The notes beneath the pieces were generated by a model. It was not told where the DNA came from and made no database searches. It saw nothing but the letters and a program-made list of their open reading frames with translations. The position numbers and the translations under genes were made by a program. A stretch of DNA of 52,296 bases from Leptolyngbya sp. Prado105. GTDB lineage: Bacteria > Cyanobacteriota > Cyanobacteriia > Leptolyngbyales > Leptolyngbyaceae. The stretch's first letter is position 1. Each line of letters begins with the position of its first letter. This document shows, piece after piece, positions 26,478-33,492 of this stretch. Location: assembly GCA_025454375.1 (NCBI GenBank), contig JALOOO010000006.1:1-52296 (forward strand). The letters are read 5' to 3'.

Positions 26478-26501
26478 ATTCTGCAAGAATGCTATTTTTT
26501 T
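26478..26501 (+). terminator. Weak terminator-like hairpin after the NHLP operon
   Basis: A 5-base stem ATTCT-GCA-AGAAT (26478-26490) is followed by GCTA and then seven or eight T residues. The stem is short and the T tract is offset by four bases, so termination is plausible but not strong. Confidence 0.35.
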
Positions 26502-26622
26502 CATTTCAGAAAATGTGGGCACAATGAACTGCTTTGATACTTGTCTAGCAAGTGTTAGTGCCTCTGCCAGATTACTCAATCTAAAAATTGTATTGATCAA
26601 TTGATTTCTTTTGCTTGAACCT

Positions 26623-26650
26623 CTCCCACCTGGCAAAGCCGAGGTGGGAG
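26623..26650. repeat. Right-end hairpin of the tnpB element
   Basis: CTCCCACCT (26623-26631) pairs with AGGTGGGAG (26642-26650), and the loop contains GGC-AAA-GCC with one bulged G. It lies 5 bases past the tnpB stop. In IS605-type elements this zone gives the scaffold of the guide (omega/re) RNA, which then runs past the element end. The guide would therefore lie in 26500-26625. Confidence 0.65.
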
Positions 26651-26654
26651 ATTC

Positions 26655-27944
26655 TTAAGACACTAGAAGTCTTAAAGGTCTGTCCAAAAGACCGCTACAC
26701 AGTTTCTCGATGTCGAGATTCTGCTTACTTTTAAGCGCCCACTTCCTGAGAATGTTGGCACTGCCATTCAGATCAGCGTTGATTCGATGTCCTGATTTTG
26801 TGATGTAGAGTCCTCGTTTGGCACGCTTCCCAGAGAAGGCTTTCTCCACTGGGTTATCGGCATTCCAAACAGGCAAATCATCGTTATCGATGAAGCTTGC
26901 TTGCGAAGTGTAAGACTCTTCTTGCTCGAACACTTCAATGCCGTCTTTAGCGGCAAAGTGTTTGACATAGCTAATCATTCGAGCATGGGGGATCTGCACG
27001 AACTTCTGATTGTTAATTCGTCCTAGATTCACCGACTTCTTAATGCCGGGATTGTAACCGATTACGATTTTAGAAATTCGGTGTTCCAGGCAGTGATTTA
27101 CGATCAAACGCGCTGCCTTCTTGATCGTGTCATCCACGCGAAAATTGCGTTTCCGAGTGAGTGCGGCTTGCCGATTCGTAAAACCTTGAATGCCTTGCTT
27201 GTCTTTAATCGACTGCAATCGAGCATTTTCCTTATTGAACCATTGGTTGATTGATTTTAGTTTTCTGCCATCAATTAAGAAGGCAGTCCCATTGGTGTCA
27301 ATACAGGCTGCAAGGTTATTTACCCCTAAATCAATGCTCAACACGGCATTCGGGTCTAAATCAGGCTTGCGTTCCTCCGCGTCGTAAACAAACTGCACCG
27401 CAAAATAACGAGCACTGAATCGAGGTACGATCCGCAGTTCCGTAATCTTTTTGTCGAGAAGATCGGGCGGAACTGAAATCGTGATTGTTTTGAACGTGCG
27501 CTTGTGTTGCGCTTTGTATTGTCTCTTCCATTCATTGCTAACTGGAAGTTTAATCACGCCGTTTTCGACTTTGATTTGGGGATAGACCAAGGGGAAATAT
27601 CCCTCCTTGTCGAGATAGCGTGGCAGGCTCACCTTCACGCCAATGGAGCCTTGTTTCTTCATTGCTAATAGCTTGAAGAACCCTTCCATTGCTTCGTCCA
27701 CGGATTTGAGGCAAGACTGTGCAACCTGACTATGCAGCAAAGCGTAATTCTCATTCGATTTGCAATGATGATAGTTCGCCTCATAAGGCAAGTATCGCTC
27801 CTCTGCAAAGAAGAATTGCCGCACACTGTATAGCCCCACGTTGTACATATTCTTGGCAAGTCGGCATTGCGTTCTGAGAAACTCGAACCCCTCTGCCGAT
27901 AAGTGTCGAAGCTGGTTGACACGAGTTTGATGCAGTGCTATCAC
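26655..27944 (-). CDS. tnpB: TnpB-family RNA-guided nuclease lacking the zinc finger
   Basis: A 429-residue protein from GTG 27944. AAGGAG abuts this codon, which is too close for a normal site, so the true start may be a few codons on (CTG codon 4 is in frame); this does not change the domains. The RuvC residues are Asp205 (LSIDLGVNNLAA), Glu343 (EQEESYTSQAS) and Asp391 (INADLNGSANI), all present. The usual Cys4 zinc finger between Glu and the last Asp is replaced by a stretch with no Cys (ASFIDNDDLP...SGKRAKRGLY), a known TnpB branch. The N-terminal part (LHQTRVNQLRHLS, KNMYNVGLYSVRQFFF) matches this branch. It is likely an intact RNA-guided DNA nuclease of the element. Confidence 0.88.
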   Translation of the reverse strand: MIALHQTRVNQLRHLSAEGFEFLRTQCRLAKNMYNVGLYSVRQFFFAEERYLPYEANYHHCKSNENYALLHSQVAQSCLKSVDEAMEGFFKLLAMKKQGSIGVKVSLPRYLDKEGYFPLVYPQIKVENGVIKLPVSNEWKRQYKAQHKRTFKTITISVPPDLLDKKITELRIVPRFSARYFAVQFVYDAEERKPDLDPNAVLSIDLGVNNLAACIDTNGTAFLIDGRKLKSINQWFNKENARLQSIKDKQGIQGFTNRQAALTRKRNFRVDDTIKKAARLIVNHCLEHRISKIVIGYNPGIKKSVNLGRINNQKFVQIPHARMISYVKHFAAKDGIEVFEQEESYTSQASFIDNDDLPVWNADNPVEKAFSGKRAKRGLYITKSGHRINADLNGSANILRKWALKSKQNLDIEKLCSGLLDRPLRLLVS

Positions 27945-28006
27945 CTCCTTAGTTTTACTGGTGAGGTGATTATATCAGTAAAACTCTGTGGCTTACCAGC
28001 CACGCA

Positions 28007-28060
28007 GGAACCACTCTGTATCCCCAACCTGCAAGCGAGGTTAGGGTGTTTCGTGGTTCC
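28007..28060. repeat. Imperfect hairpin upstream of tnpB (left-end candidate)
   Basis: GGAACCAC (28007-28014) pairs with GTGGTTCC (28053-28060), and inside it CCC-AACCT pairs with AGGTT-GGG around the loop GCAAGCG. A smaller hairpin, GTGGCT-TACC-AGCCAC (27988-28003), lies between it and tnpB. Such subterminal hairpins are recognised by TnpA in IS200/IS605 elements. Confidence 0.5.
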
Positions 28061-28187
28061 CGAACCCTCCAAACCCGATAAATCCCAGAATTTCTACCCT
28101 TCGATAGAGTTCAATGCCTCTCTGAAGGCTTGAGACAAATTTTCTAGTTACCTCATAATATGACCTTGTGTTGATTTGGAAAAGCGT

Positions 28188-29573
28188 GTGGCAGAGTTTG
28201 ATTTGTTGGTCATTGGCGGCGGCTCTGCGGGATTATCTGCCGCGAAACGCGCCGCTCATCATGGTGCGAAAGTTGCGATCGCGGAACCCTCTTGTTTAGG
28301 CGGAACTTGCGCTGCACGCGGTTGCATTCCCAAAAAACTAATGGTCTATGCCTCCAACTTTTCTCAATACTTTGAGGATGCAGTTGCTTATGGCTGGAGT
28401 CAACCACAATCTCAATTCAACTGGCAACGCTTGATCACCGCAGTCAATCAGGAAATTCAGCGACTCGATCAGCTTCACCTAGAGTCCCTTAATAAGGCAA
28501 ACATCACACTGTTTCGACATAAAGCAGTTTTTGTCGATCCGCAAACCGTTCAAGTAGGTAACCAGAAAATTACCGCAAACTGTATCTTGATTGCAGTAGG
28601 CGGCAAAGCAATCAAGCCGGACATTCCGGGTCGTGAATTTGCGATCGTATCCGACCAGATGTTTCATCTACCCGAACAACCCCAGCATTTTGCGATCGTT
28701 GGGGGTGGATACATTGGAGTTGAGTTTGCGGGCATTCTTCAAGGGTTGGGTTCTCAAGTCACACAGATTGTTCGTGAGGAGCAGATCCTCGATCGCTTTG
28801 ATGACCTGATTCGAGCAGGTGTTCAAAAAGGCATGACGCAACACGGGGTTCAGTTTCTCATGAATACGGAAGTCGAGCGCATCGAAAAAAATTCAGCAGG
28901 CTTACAGCTTTTTCTTTCCAACGGCGACCCAATGACGGTTGATACGCTATTGTTAGCAACCGGACGTTCTCCCAACCTGGATGATTTACACCTTGAGAAT
29001 GCAGGGGTTGAACTCGCGGGTAAAGCGATTGCTGTCAATGATGATAATCAGACAAATCAAGCGCATATCTATGCTGTAGGAGATTGTATTCATCGCGTTC
29101 AACTCACGCCCGTTGCGATCGCTCAAGGTCGCGCTTTTGCTGACACTGTTTTTGGTAATTCGCCGCATAGAGTAACCTACGACCATATTCCTTCTTCTGT
29201 GTTTGGCAAACCCCAAGCAGCGTTTGTAGGACTGACTGAAGCTACCGCAAGAGAGCAATTCGGAGCCGATCAAATTGCAATTTACTGCACCAAATTCACG
29301 CCACTGTTTCACAATCTGACTGGAAGAGAAGAGAACGTTGCGATGAAACTCGTGGTCGATCGACAGAGCGATCGCCTTTTAGGCGTACATATGGTCGGAG
29401 AACCCGCCGCAGAAATTATTCAAATGGCAGCGATCGCGCTAACCGCAGGCTTAACCCATCAACAGTTTAATGCTACGATGCCTCTGCATCCGACGACTGC
29501 CGAAGAAATGACTACACTGCACTTAAATGAAATGCCAGCAGAACCTGTGCAACCCTGCTGGATGTGTAATTGA
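28188..29573 (+). CDS. gor: Glutathione-reductase-like FAD disulfide oxidoreductase
   Basis: GTG 28188 is preferred (GGAAAAG at good spacing, 461 residues). A TTG at 28176 is in frame. The FAD site is LLVIGGGSAGLSAAKRAA, the redox pair is in GGTCAARGCIPKK (Cys-x4-Cys), the NAD(P) site is VGGGYIGVEFAGILQGLG, the second FAD motif is IYAVGDCIHRVQLTPVAIAQ, and the active-site His is in MPLHPTTAEEM. RGCIPKK and HPTTAEE are closest to glutathione reductases of the cyanobacterial type. The chain ends PVQPCWMCN, a Cys-x2-Cys tail that typical glutathione reductases lack. It reduces glutathione disulfide with NADPH by homology. It stands alone on this strand and converges with pstB. Confidence 0.85.
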   Translation: MAEFDLLVIGGGSAGLSAAKRAAHHGAKVAIAEPSCLGGTCAARGCIPKKLMVYASNFSQYFEDAVAYGWSQPQSQFNWQRLITAVNQEIQRLDQLHLESLNKANITLFRHKAVFVDPQTVQVGNQKITANCILIAVGGKAIKPDIPGREFAIVSDQMFHLPEQPQHFAIVGGGYIGVEFAGILQGLGSQVTQIVREEQILDRFDDLIRAGVQKGMTQHGVQFLMNTEVERIEKNSAGLQLFLSNGDPMTVDTLLLATGRSPNLDDLHLENAGVELAGKAIAVNDDNQTNQAHIYAVGDCIHRVQLTPVAIAQGRAFADTVFGNSPHRVTYDHIPSSVFGKPQAAFVGLTEATAREQFGADQIAIYCTKFTPLFHNLTGREENVAMKLVVDRQSDRLLGVHMVGEPAAEIIQMAAIALTAGLTHQQFNATMPLHPTTAEEMTTLHLNEMPAEPVQPCWMCN

Positions 29574-29628
29574 GGTTAAGCGGATTGTATTTTACGATCG
29601 TGTTTGGAGCATGATAATGCTGAAAGCT

Positions 29629-30396
29629 CTAGCCCCTTGCTCCAGTCACATAAGCGTTTGTCAAGGGATGTTGCGGCGCATTGAACAGTTGCGCCGCAGA
29701 ACCGACTTCAATCAGGTGTCCGGCTCCCTCCTGTACCCAAAATAAAGCAACTTGATCAGCGATTCGCTTTGCCTGCGCTAAATTATGCGTGACGACAATC
29801 AGCGTGAATTTCCCACGTAGATTGATAATCAACTGTTCCACCACTTCACTAGACAGTGGATCAAGCGCGGAACACGGTTCATCCATCAACAGAATTTGGG
29901 GATTGAGGGATAAAGCTCTAGCCAGACACAGACGCTGTTGCTGACCTCCTGATAGAGAAAGGGCGGGTGCTTTCAGCCGATCTTTTACTTCATCCCATAG
30001 CCCAACATTTTTTAAGCTCATCTCGACAATGTGATCAATCTCGTCTCGCTGCCGAATGCCATGCTCCCGTAGCGGAAATGCTATATTTTTCATGATCGAT
30101 AGGGGAAAGGGATTTGGCTTCTGAAACAACATGCCAACTTGCCGTCGCACGTCGAGAACATCTAAGGTTTGAAGATTCTGGTTGTCTAGCAGAATTTTGC
30201 CAGTCATCTGAGCTTTAGGCGTTAATTCTACTAATCGATTCAAGCAACAGAGAAAGCTAGTTTTACCGCATCCCGAAGGCCCGATAATTGCGGTGATGCT
30301 ACCCGGCGCGATCGACAAACTAACCTCTCTAAAAGCAGGCTTGTTGCCATAGTGCAAACTCAATTGCTCAATGTGCAGCGAAGGAGGGTAAATCAT
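29629..30396 (-). CDS. pstB: Phosphate ABC transporter ATP-binding protein PstB
   Basis: ATG 30396 (255 residues) lies 2 bases after the pstA stop. A longer frame to 30444 would run into pstA. Motifs are Walker A IGPSGCGKTS, Q-loop FQKPNPFPLSI (the NPFP motif is typical of PstB), signature LSGGQQQRLCLARAL, Walker B ILLMDEPCSALDP and H-loop VVTHNLAQAKRIAD. It energises high-affinity phosphate uptake through PstC/PstA. It is the last gene of arsR-pstSCAB and has no phoU after it. Confidence 0.95.
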   Translation of the reverse strand: MIYPPSLHIEQLSLHYGNKPAFREVSLSIAPGSITAIIGPSGCGKTSFLCCLNRLVELTPKAQMTGKILLDNQNLQTLDVLDVRRQVGMLFQKPNPFPLSIMKNIAFPLREHGIRQRDEIDHIVEMSLKNVGLWDEVKDRLKAPALSLSGGQQQRLCLARALSLNPQILLMDEPCSALDPLSSEVVEQLIINLRGKFTLIVVTHNLAQAKRIADQVALFWVQEGAGHLIEVGSAAQLFNAPQHPLTNAYVTGARG

Positions 30397-30398
30397 GA

Positions 30399-31283
30399 TT
30401 AGACCACGAGAATACGAGACTTGCGAAATCGTTCTGCGAGCCAAGAAATGGTGCTATTAATCACGACTAGAATCGTGACTAAGATGAGCGCTGAACCGTA
30501 GGCGTTTGACTCGCCACCGGAAACATTCATCGCGAGATCGAAAATATGCACGGATAGCGCTCTTCCCGAATCCCAGAGCGACTCCGGCATTCGATCGACA
30601 TAACCACTCGTAAAGATGAGCGCTGCCGTTTCTGCGATCGCTCGTCCGATTCCTAGCAACAATCCCACCATCAATCCCGGCATGGCGGCAGGAAGCAGGA
30701 GTTCCCAGAGGGTAGCAGTCCGCGTCAGTCCTAATGCTGCCGCAGAGCGACGATAATCTTCTGGGACTGCTCGAAGTCCTTCTTGAGTCGAGCGAATCAG
30801 AATTGGTAGCACCATACAAGCTAACGTTAATCCGCCGGAGAGAATCGAAAATCCGAGACCTAGTGTTTTACAGAAAAAAGCATTGCCAAACAATCCGAAT
30901 ACGATCGAAGGCACACCCGCTAATGTATCTAGACTCAAGCGGACAGAACGACCTAACCAGCTTTCATTCGCGGTAAATTCTGCTAGCAGGATTGCCGTAC
31001 CAACGCCCAACGGAATTGAAACAGCCATGCAAACTCCCACGATCAAGCCTGTAGAAACCAAGATCGGAGCAATCCCGCCTTCTCGCCCTGCGTTTAATGG
31101 TTCCGTGATGAGGAATTCCCAAGACACTTGCCCGATTCCATGCCAGAAAATATCAGCGAGTAGCCAGAATAGAGCGCCACTGACTAAGACAACGACTACC
31201 CAGATTCCTAAAGTCACAAATCCTTCTGAACTCCGAGAAGACGAAGTGCGAAAGGTTTGAGTTGCGGTTATTTGTCTAGTCAT
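30399..31283 (-). CDS. pstA: Phosphate ABC transporter permease PstA
   Basis: A 294-residue membrane protein with about six helices (VTLGIWVVVVLVSGALFWLL is the first). It carries the permease EAA loop ALRAVPEDYRRSAAALGLTR and the PstA patterns GVGTAILLAEF, GVPSIVFGLFG and GRAIAETAALIFTSGYVDRMP. It overlaps pstC by 8 bases at its start, giving translational coupling. With PstC it forms the channel for phosphate in the plasma membrane. Confidence 0.95.
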   Translation of the reverse strand: MTRQITATQTFRTSSSRSSEGFVTLGIWVVVVLVSGALFWLLADIFWHGIGQVSWEFLITEPLNAGREGGIAPILVSTGLIVGVCMAVSIPLGVGTAILLAEFTANESWLGRSVRLSLDTLAGVPSIVFGLFGNAFFCKTLGLGFSILSGGLTLACMVLPILIRSTQEGLRAVPEDYRRSAAALGLTRTATLWELLLPAAMPGLMVGLLLGIGRAIAETAALIFTSGYVDRMPESLWDSGRALSVHIFDLAMNVSGGESNAYGSALILVTILVVINSTISWLAERFRKSRILVV

Positions 31284-32148
31284 ATAGATGCCCTCGATTC
31301 AGAACCTCTGCGATCGCGACTAGCATTCCAATTAGCAGCATCAGAATAACACCACTGACAAACAAAGCAGAGCGATGCTGATCTACAGCGTATGCCATCT
31401 CCAATGCAATATTTGCCGTGAGAGTACGAACGGGATCAAACACACTGTCGGGAACCTGAACAACATTGCCGCAAACCATTAAGACTGCCATTGTTTCTCC
31501 GATCGCTCGTCCTGTTTCCAAAATTACCCCTGTAATTAATCCAGCGCGGGCAGCAGGAAACACTACATTTCGGATCATTGCCCACCGTCCCAGTCCTAGT
31601 GCTGCACAACCTTTGAGATAGTCCGGTGAGACATTAGCAAAGCTAGCATCAGCAACCAGTGCGATCGTGGGCAAGATCATTAAGCTAAGAATCAGCGTTC
31701 CTGCTAGCAAACTCGGCCCTGGTGGATGCAGTCGTCCAATCAAGGGCACGAGTACTACTAAGCCCCAAAAACCGTAAACAACCGAGGGAATTCCTGCTAG
31801 CAGTTCGATCAGTCGGCGATAGAATTGCGCGATTCTAGGGGGTGCATAGTATTGACAAAACACTGCCGACAAAATGCCGAGAGGCGTTGCGATCACCACA
31901 GAGGCTGCCATCACGAGCAGCGTCCCCACAAGCATCGGAGCAAGATTAAACTCATGGCTTGCCGGATGCCAAGAAGAATCTGTGAAGAAGCGAAACACTC
32001 CAACTTGCTGTAGTACAGGAATCGCCTCCCACGCTAGAAAAAACAGAATCAGCAGCACGATCGTGCCAGAGACGAGCGCAATGGCTCGGAGTCCCCAAAC
32101 GAACGCGGCTTCACTGCGACGGTGGAACGAAGTATTGCTGTTGAACAA
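31276..32148 (-). CDS. pstC: Phosphate ABC transporter permease PstC
   Basis: A 290-residue, six-helix permease starting at TTG 32148 with AAGG about 9 bases upstream. No in-frame ATG or GTG occurs before the first helix, so the 38-base overlap with the end of pstS is probably real. Motifs are TPLGILSAVFCQYYAPPRIA, GIPSVVYGFWGL, the EAA loop SPDYLKGCAALGLGRWAMI and ETGRAIGETMAVLMVCGN. It is the partner of PstA in phosphate import. Confidence 0.93.
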   Translation of the reverse strand: MFNSNTSFHRRSEAAFVWGLRAIALVSGTIVLLILFFLAWEAIPVLQQVGVFRFFTDSSWHPASHEFNLAPMLVGTLLVMAASVVIATPLGILSAVFCQYYAPPRIAQFYRRLIELLAGIPSVVYGFWGLVVLVPLIGRLHPPGPSLLAGTLILSLMILPTIALVADASFANVSPDYLKGCAALGLGRWAMIRNVVFPAARAGLITGVILETGRAIGETMAVLMVCGNVVQVPDSVFDPVRTLTANIALEMAYAVDQHRSALFVSGVILMLLIGMLVAIAEVLNRGHLYD

Positions 32149-32962
32149 TGTCTTTTACCTTCGGTGAACGCGCAAACTCAATAAATTCTTTCTGCAATCC
32201 GGTCGGAGCCGTTTTAGTCACAAGATTAAGCGGGCGTGAGATCGGAAATTTGCCAGATGCAACATTGGCGATCGAAGCTTCAACGCCTTTCACAGGCAAT
32301 AGCTTAATCGGAGTGCCATTTGTTACACCATATTCGGCTGACCCGATCGACACATAGCTGATCGCATTGGGATTTCCGGCAACGGTTTTAATCCCTTGCT
32401 CATTGTCTCCAATCACTACATCCGCTTTAATTGCTGTTGGCTCTAGCTTAAAGTATTGTGCGAACAACTCCAGGGTAGAGCGTCCCTCAGCCTTGTTTAT
32501 AACTGTAATCGGCGCATCCTGTCCGCCTACTTCTTTCCAGTTCGTAATTTTTTTTGCATAGATATCTGAAACTTGCTGATCGCTTAATTGCTTCACCGGA
32601 TTGTCTTTATGCAGAATCACAGAAACGCCATCGTTGGCAACGGTGAACGCCTGCAAATCTTTTTCGGTATTTTTTAACGATCGAGACACCATGCCGATGT
32701 CTGCTGTCCCTTGACGGGCATCTGCAATTCCCCGCGAAGAACCACCCGTCTGCACATCAATTCGGGCACCCGGATGTTCTGCCTCATAGCGTTTTGCAAT
32801 TTCAGCGGTCAGCGGTGCAACGGTACTCGATCCGGTTAAGACAATTTTGCCTTGTGTTGAGTCGGTTGCTTGAGTCGAGCTAGAAGGGTTTGCACAGGAA
32901 TGGAGCGATAAGCTAGCGATCGCTAGAGATAAGGGGGCTAGAGTTCGTAGATAAGTCATCAT
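32111..32962 (-). CDS. pstS: Phosphate-binding lipoprotein PstS
   Basis: A 283-residue protein. The signal ends LSLHSC, with Cys23 as a lipobox-like site, then KIVLTGSSTVAPLTAEIAKR. The phosphate-contact signatures of PstS are present: TGSSTV, QTGGSSRGIADARQGTADIG and NKAEGRSTLELF. It is a short PstS of the kind that keeps a single binding lobe pair. It captures phosphate in the periplasm for PstCAB. It lies between arsR (26-base gap) and pstC. Arsenate is a known analogue substrate of such proteins, which gives the arsR linkage biological sense. Confidence 0.93.
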   Translation of the reverse strand: MMTYLRTLAPLSLAIASLSLHSCANPSSSTQATDSTQGKIVLTGSSTVAPLTAEIAKRYEAEHPGARIDVQTGGSSRGIADARQGTADIGMVSRSLKNTEKDLQAFTVANDGVSVILHKDNPVKQLSDQQVSDIYAKKITNWKEVGGQDAPITVINKAEGRSTLELFAQYFKLEPTAIKADVVIGDNEQGIKTVAGNPNAISYVSIGSAEYGVTNGTPIKLLPVKGVEASIANVASGKFPISRPLNLVTKTAPTGLQKEFIEFARSPKVKDIVQQQYFVPPSQ

Positions 32963-32988
32963 GCAAAAAGAGGTATCAACAAGGTCGT

Positions 32989-33294
32989 TTATTCAAACGA
33001 GAGCAGACAGCAGCCTAAATTAATGGCTCGATGAGTCTGGGCAGGTCGTACATGAGTAGCAAGATGATATAGCACAGCTTTACCATCGCGAGTTGAGGTA
33101 ACAAAGCCTTCTTGCCGCAGCACCTTCAGATGATGAGACAACAAGCTTTGCTCCAGTCCTAAAACCGCATTCATGTCCTGAACGTGCAGCGATCCCTCCA
33201 TCAACAGTTGCAATACAGTGAGCCGAGTGGAGTCCGCCAAAATTTTCAATTTGTGGGCACAATCGGACTGGGAGGTAAGTTGAGTAGAACTCAT
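32989..33294 (-). CDS. arsR: ArsR/SmtB-family repressor linked to pst genes
   Basis: A 101-residue winged-helix protein: LADSTRLTVLQLLMEGSLHVQD, recognition helix EQSLLSHHLKVLRQEGFVTS and wing RDGKAVLYHL. The usual arsenic site CxCxxC in the DNA-binding helix (ELCVCDL) is absent; that position reads LHVQDMN. Instead it has Cys12 and an adjacent pair Cys95-Cys96 near the C-terminus. A similar C-terminal pair (Cys95, Cys96, Cys102) binds As(III) in Acidithiobacillus ferrooxidans ArsR, as I recall, though here the chain ends at 101. It heads the pst operon, and a matching palindrome lies upstream (33346-33361). It may repress pst genes in response to metalloid or another thiol-binding ligand. 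Confidence 0.85.
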   Translation of the reverse strand: MSSTQLTSQSDCAHKLKILADSTRLTVLQLLMEGSLHVQDMNAVLGLEQSLLSHHLKVLRQEGFVTSTRDGKAVLYHLATHVRPAQTHRAINLGCCLLSFE

Positions 33295-33345
33295 GCGGGT
33301 TACTCTACTGGCTACACTGCAACCATAAATGGAACGAGCATTGAT

Positions 33346-33361
33346 ATGAACCCATATTCAT
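33346..33361 (-). promoter_or_regulatory. SmtB/ArsR-type operator candidate upstream of arsR
   Basis: The sequence ATGAACCCATATTCAT contains TGAACC-CA-TATTCA, very like the classical SmtB site TGAACA-GT-TATTCA. It sits 52 bases upstream of the arsR ATG, where an autorepressor would bind. It supports self-control of the arsR-pstSCAB operon. Confidence 0.6.
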
Positions 33362-33386
33362 ACCAATTCTGGTTGGTTGAGGTTTT

Positions 33387-33416
33387 GTTAACCTTTTTTT
33401 AACCTCTATTTGTTAG
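33387..33416 (+). promoter_or_regulatory. Pho-box-like direct repeats
   Basis: GTTAACCT-TTT-TTTAACCT-CTA-TTTGTTAG gives two good matches and one weak match to the cyanobacterial Pho box (8-base PyTTAAPyPyT repeats with 3-base spacers). It lies 93 bases upstream of arsR. The consensus reads on the strand opposite to the operon, which lowers confidence, but no plus-strand gene follows for it to serve. Confidence 0.5.
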
Positions 33417-33492
33417 AGCGAGGCTAGGGAGAATTGAGCTTCCCCTCTTACATTCTTGTGACACAACCGGATTGAAGAGAGGGCATTTACAC

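Larger units (their letters stand above)
26623..28060 (-). mobile_element. IS200/IS605-superfamily element with tnpB only
   Basis: The element is marked by a tnpB gene with strong hairpins on each side: CTCCCACCT...AGGTGGGAG just after the tnpB stop (26623-26650) and GGAACCAC...GTGGTTCC upstream of the start (28007-28060). No tnpA-type Y1 transposase is present, so any movement would need TnpA supplied from elsewhere. Exact ends cannot be set without an empty-site sequence, and the limits given are the outer hairpins. It has inserted between the NHLP locus and the disulfide reductase gene. Confidence 0.7.
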
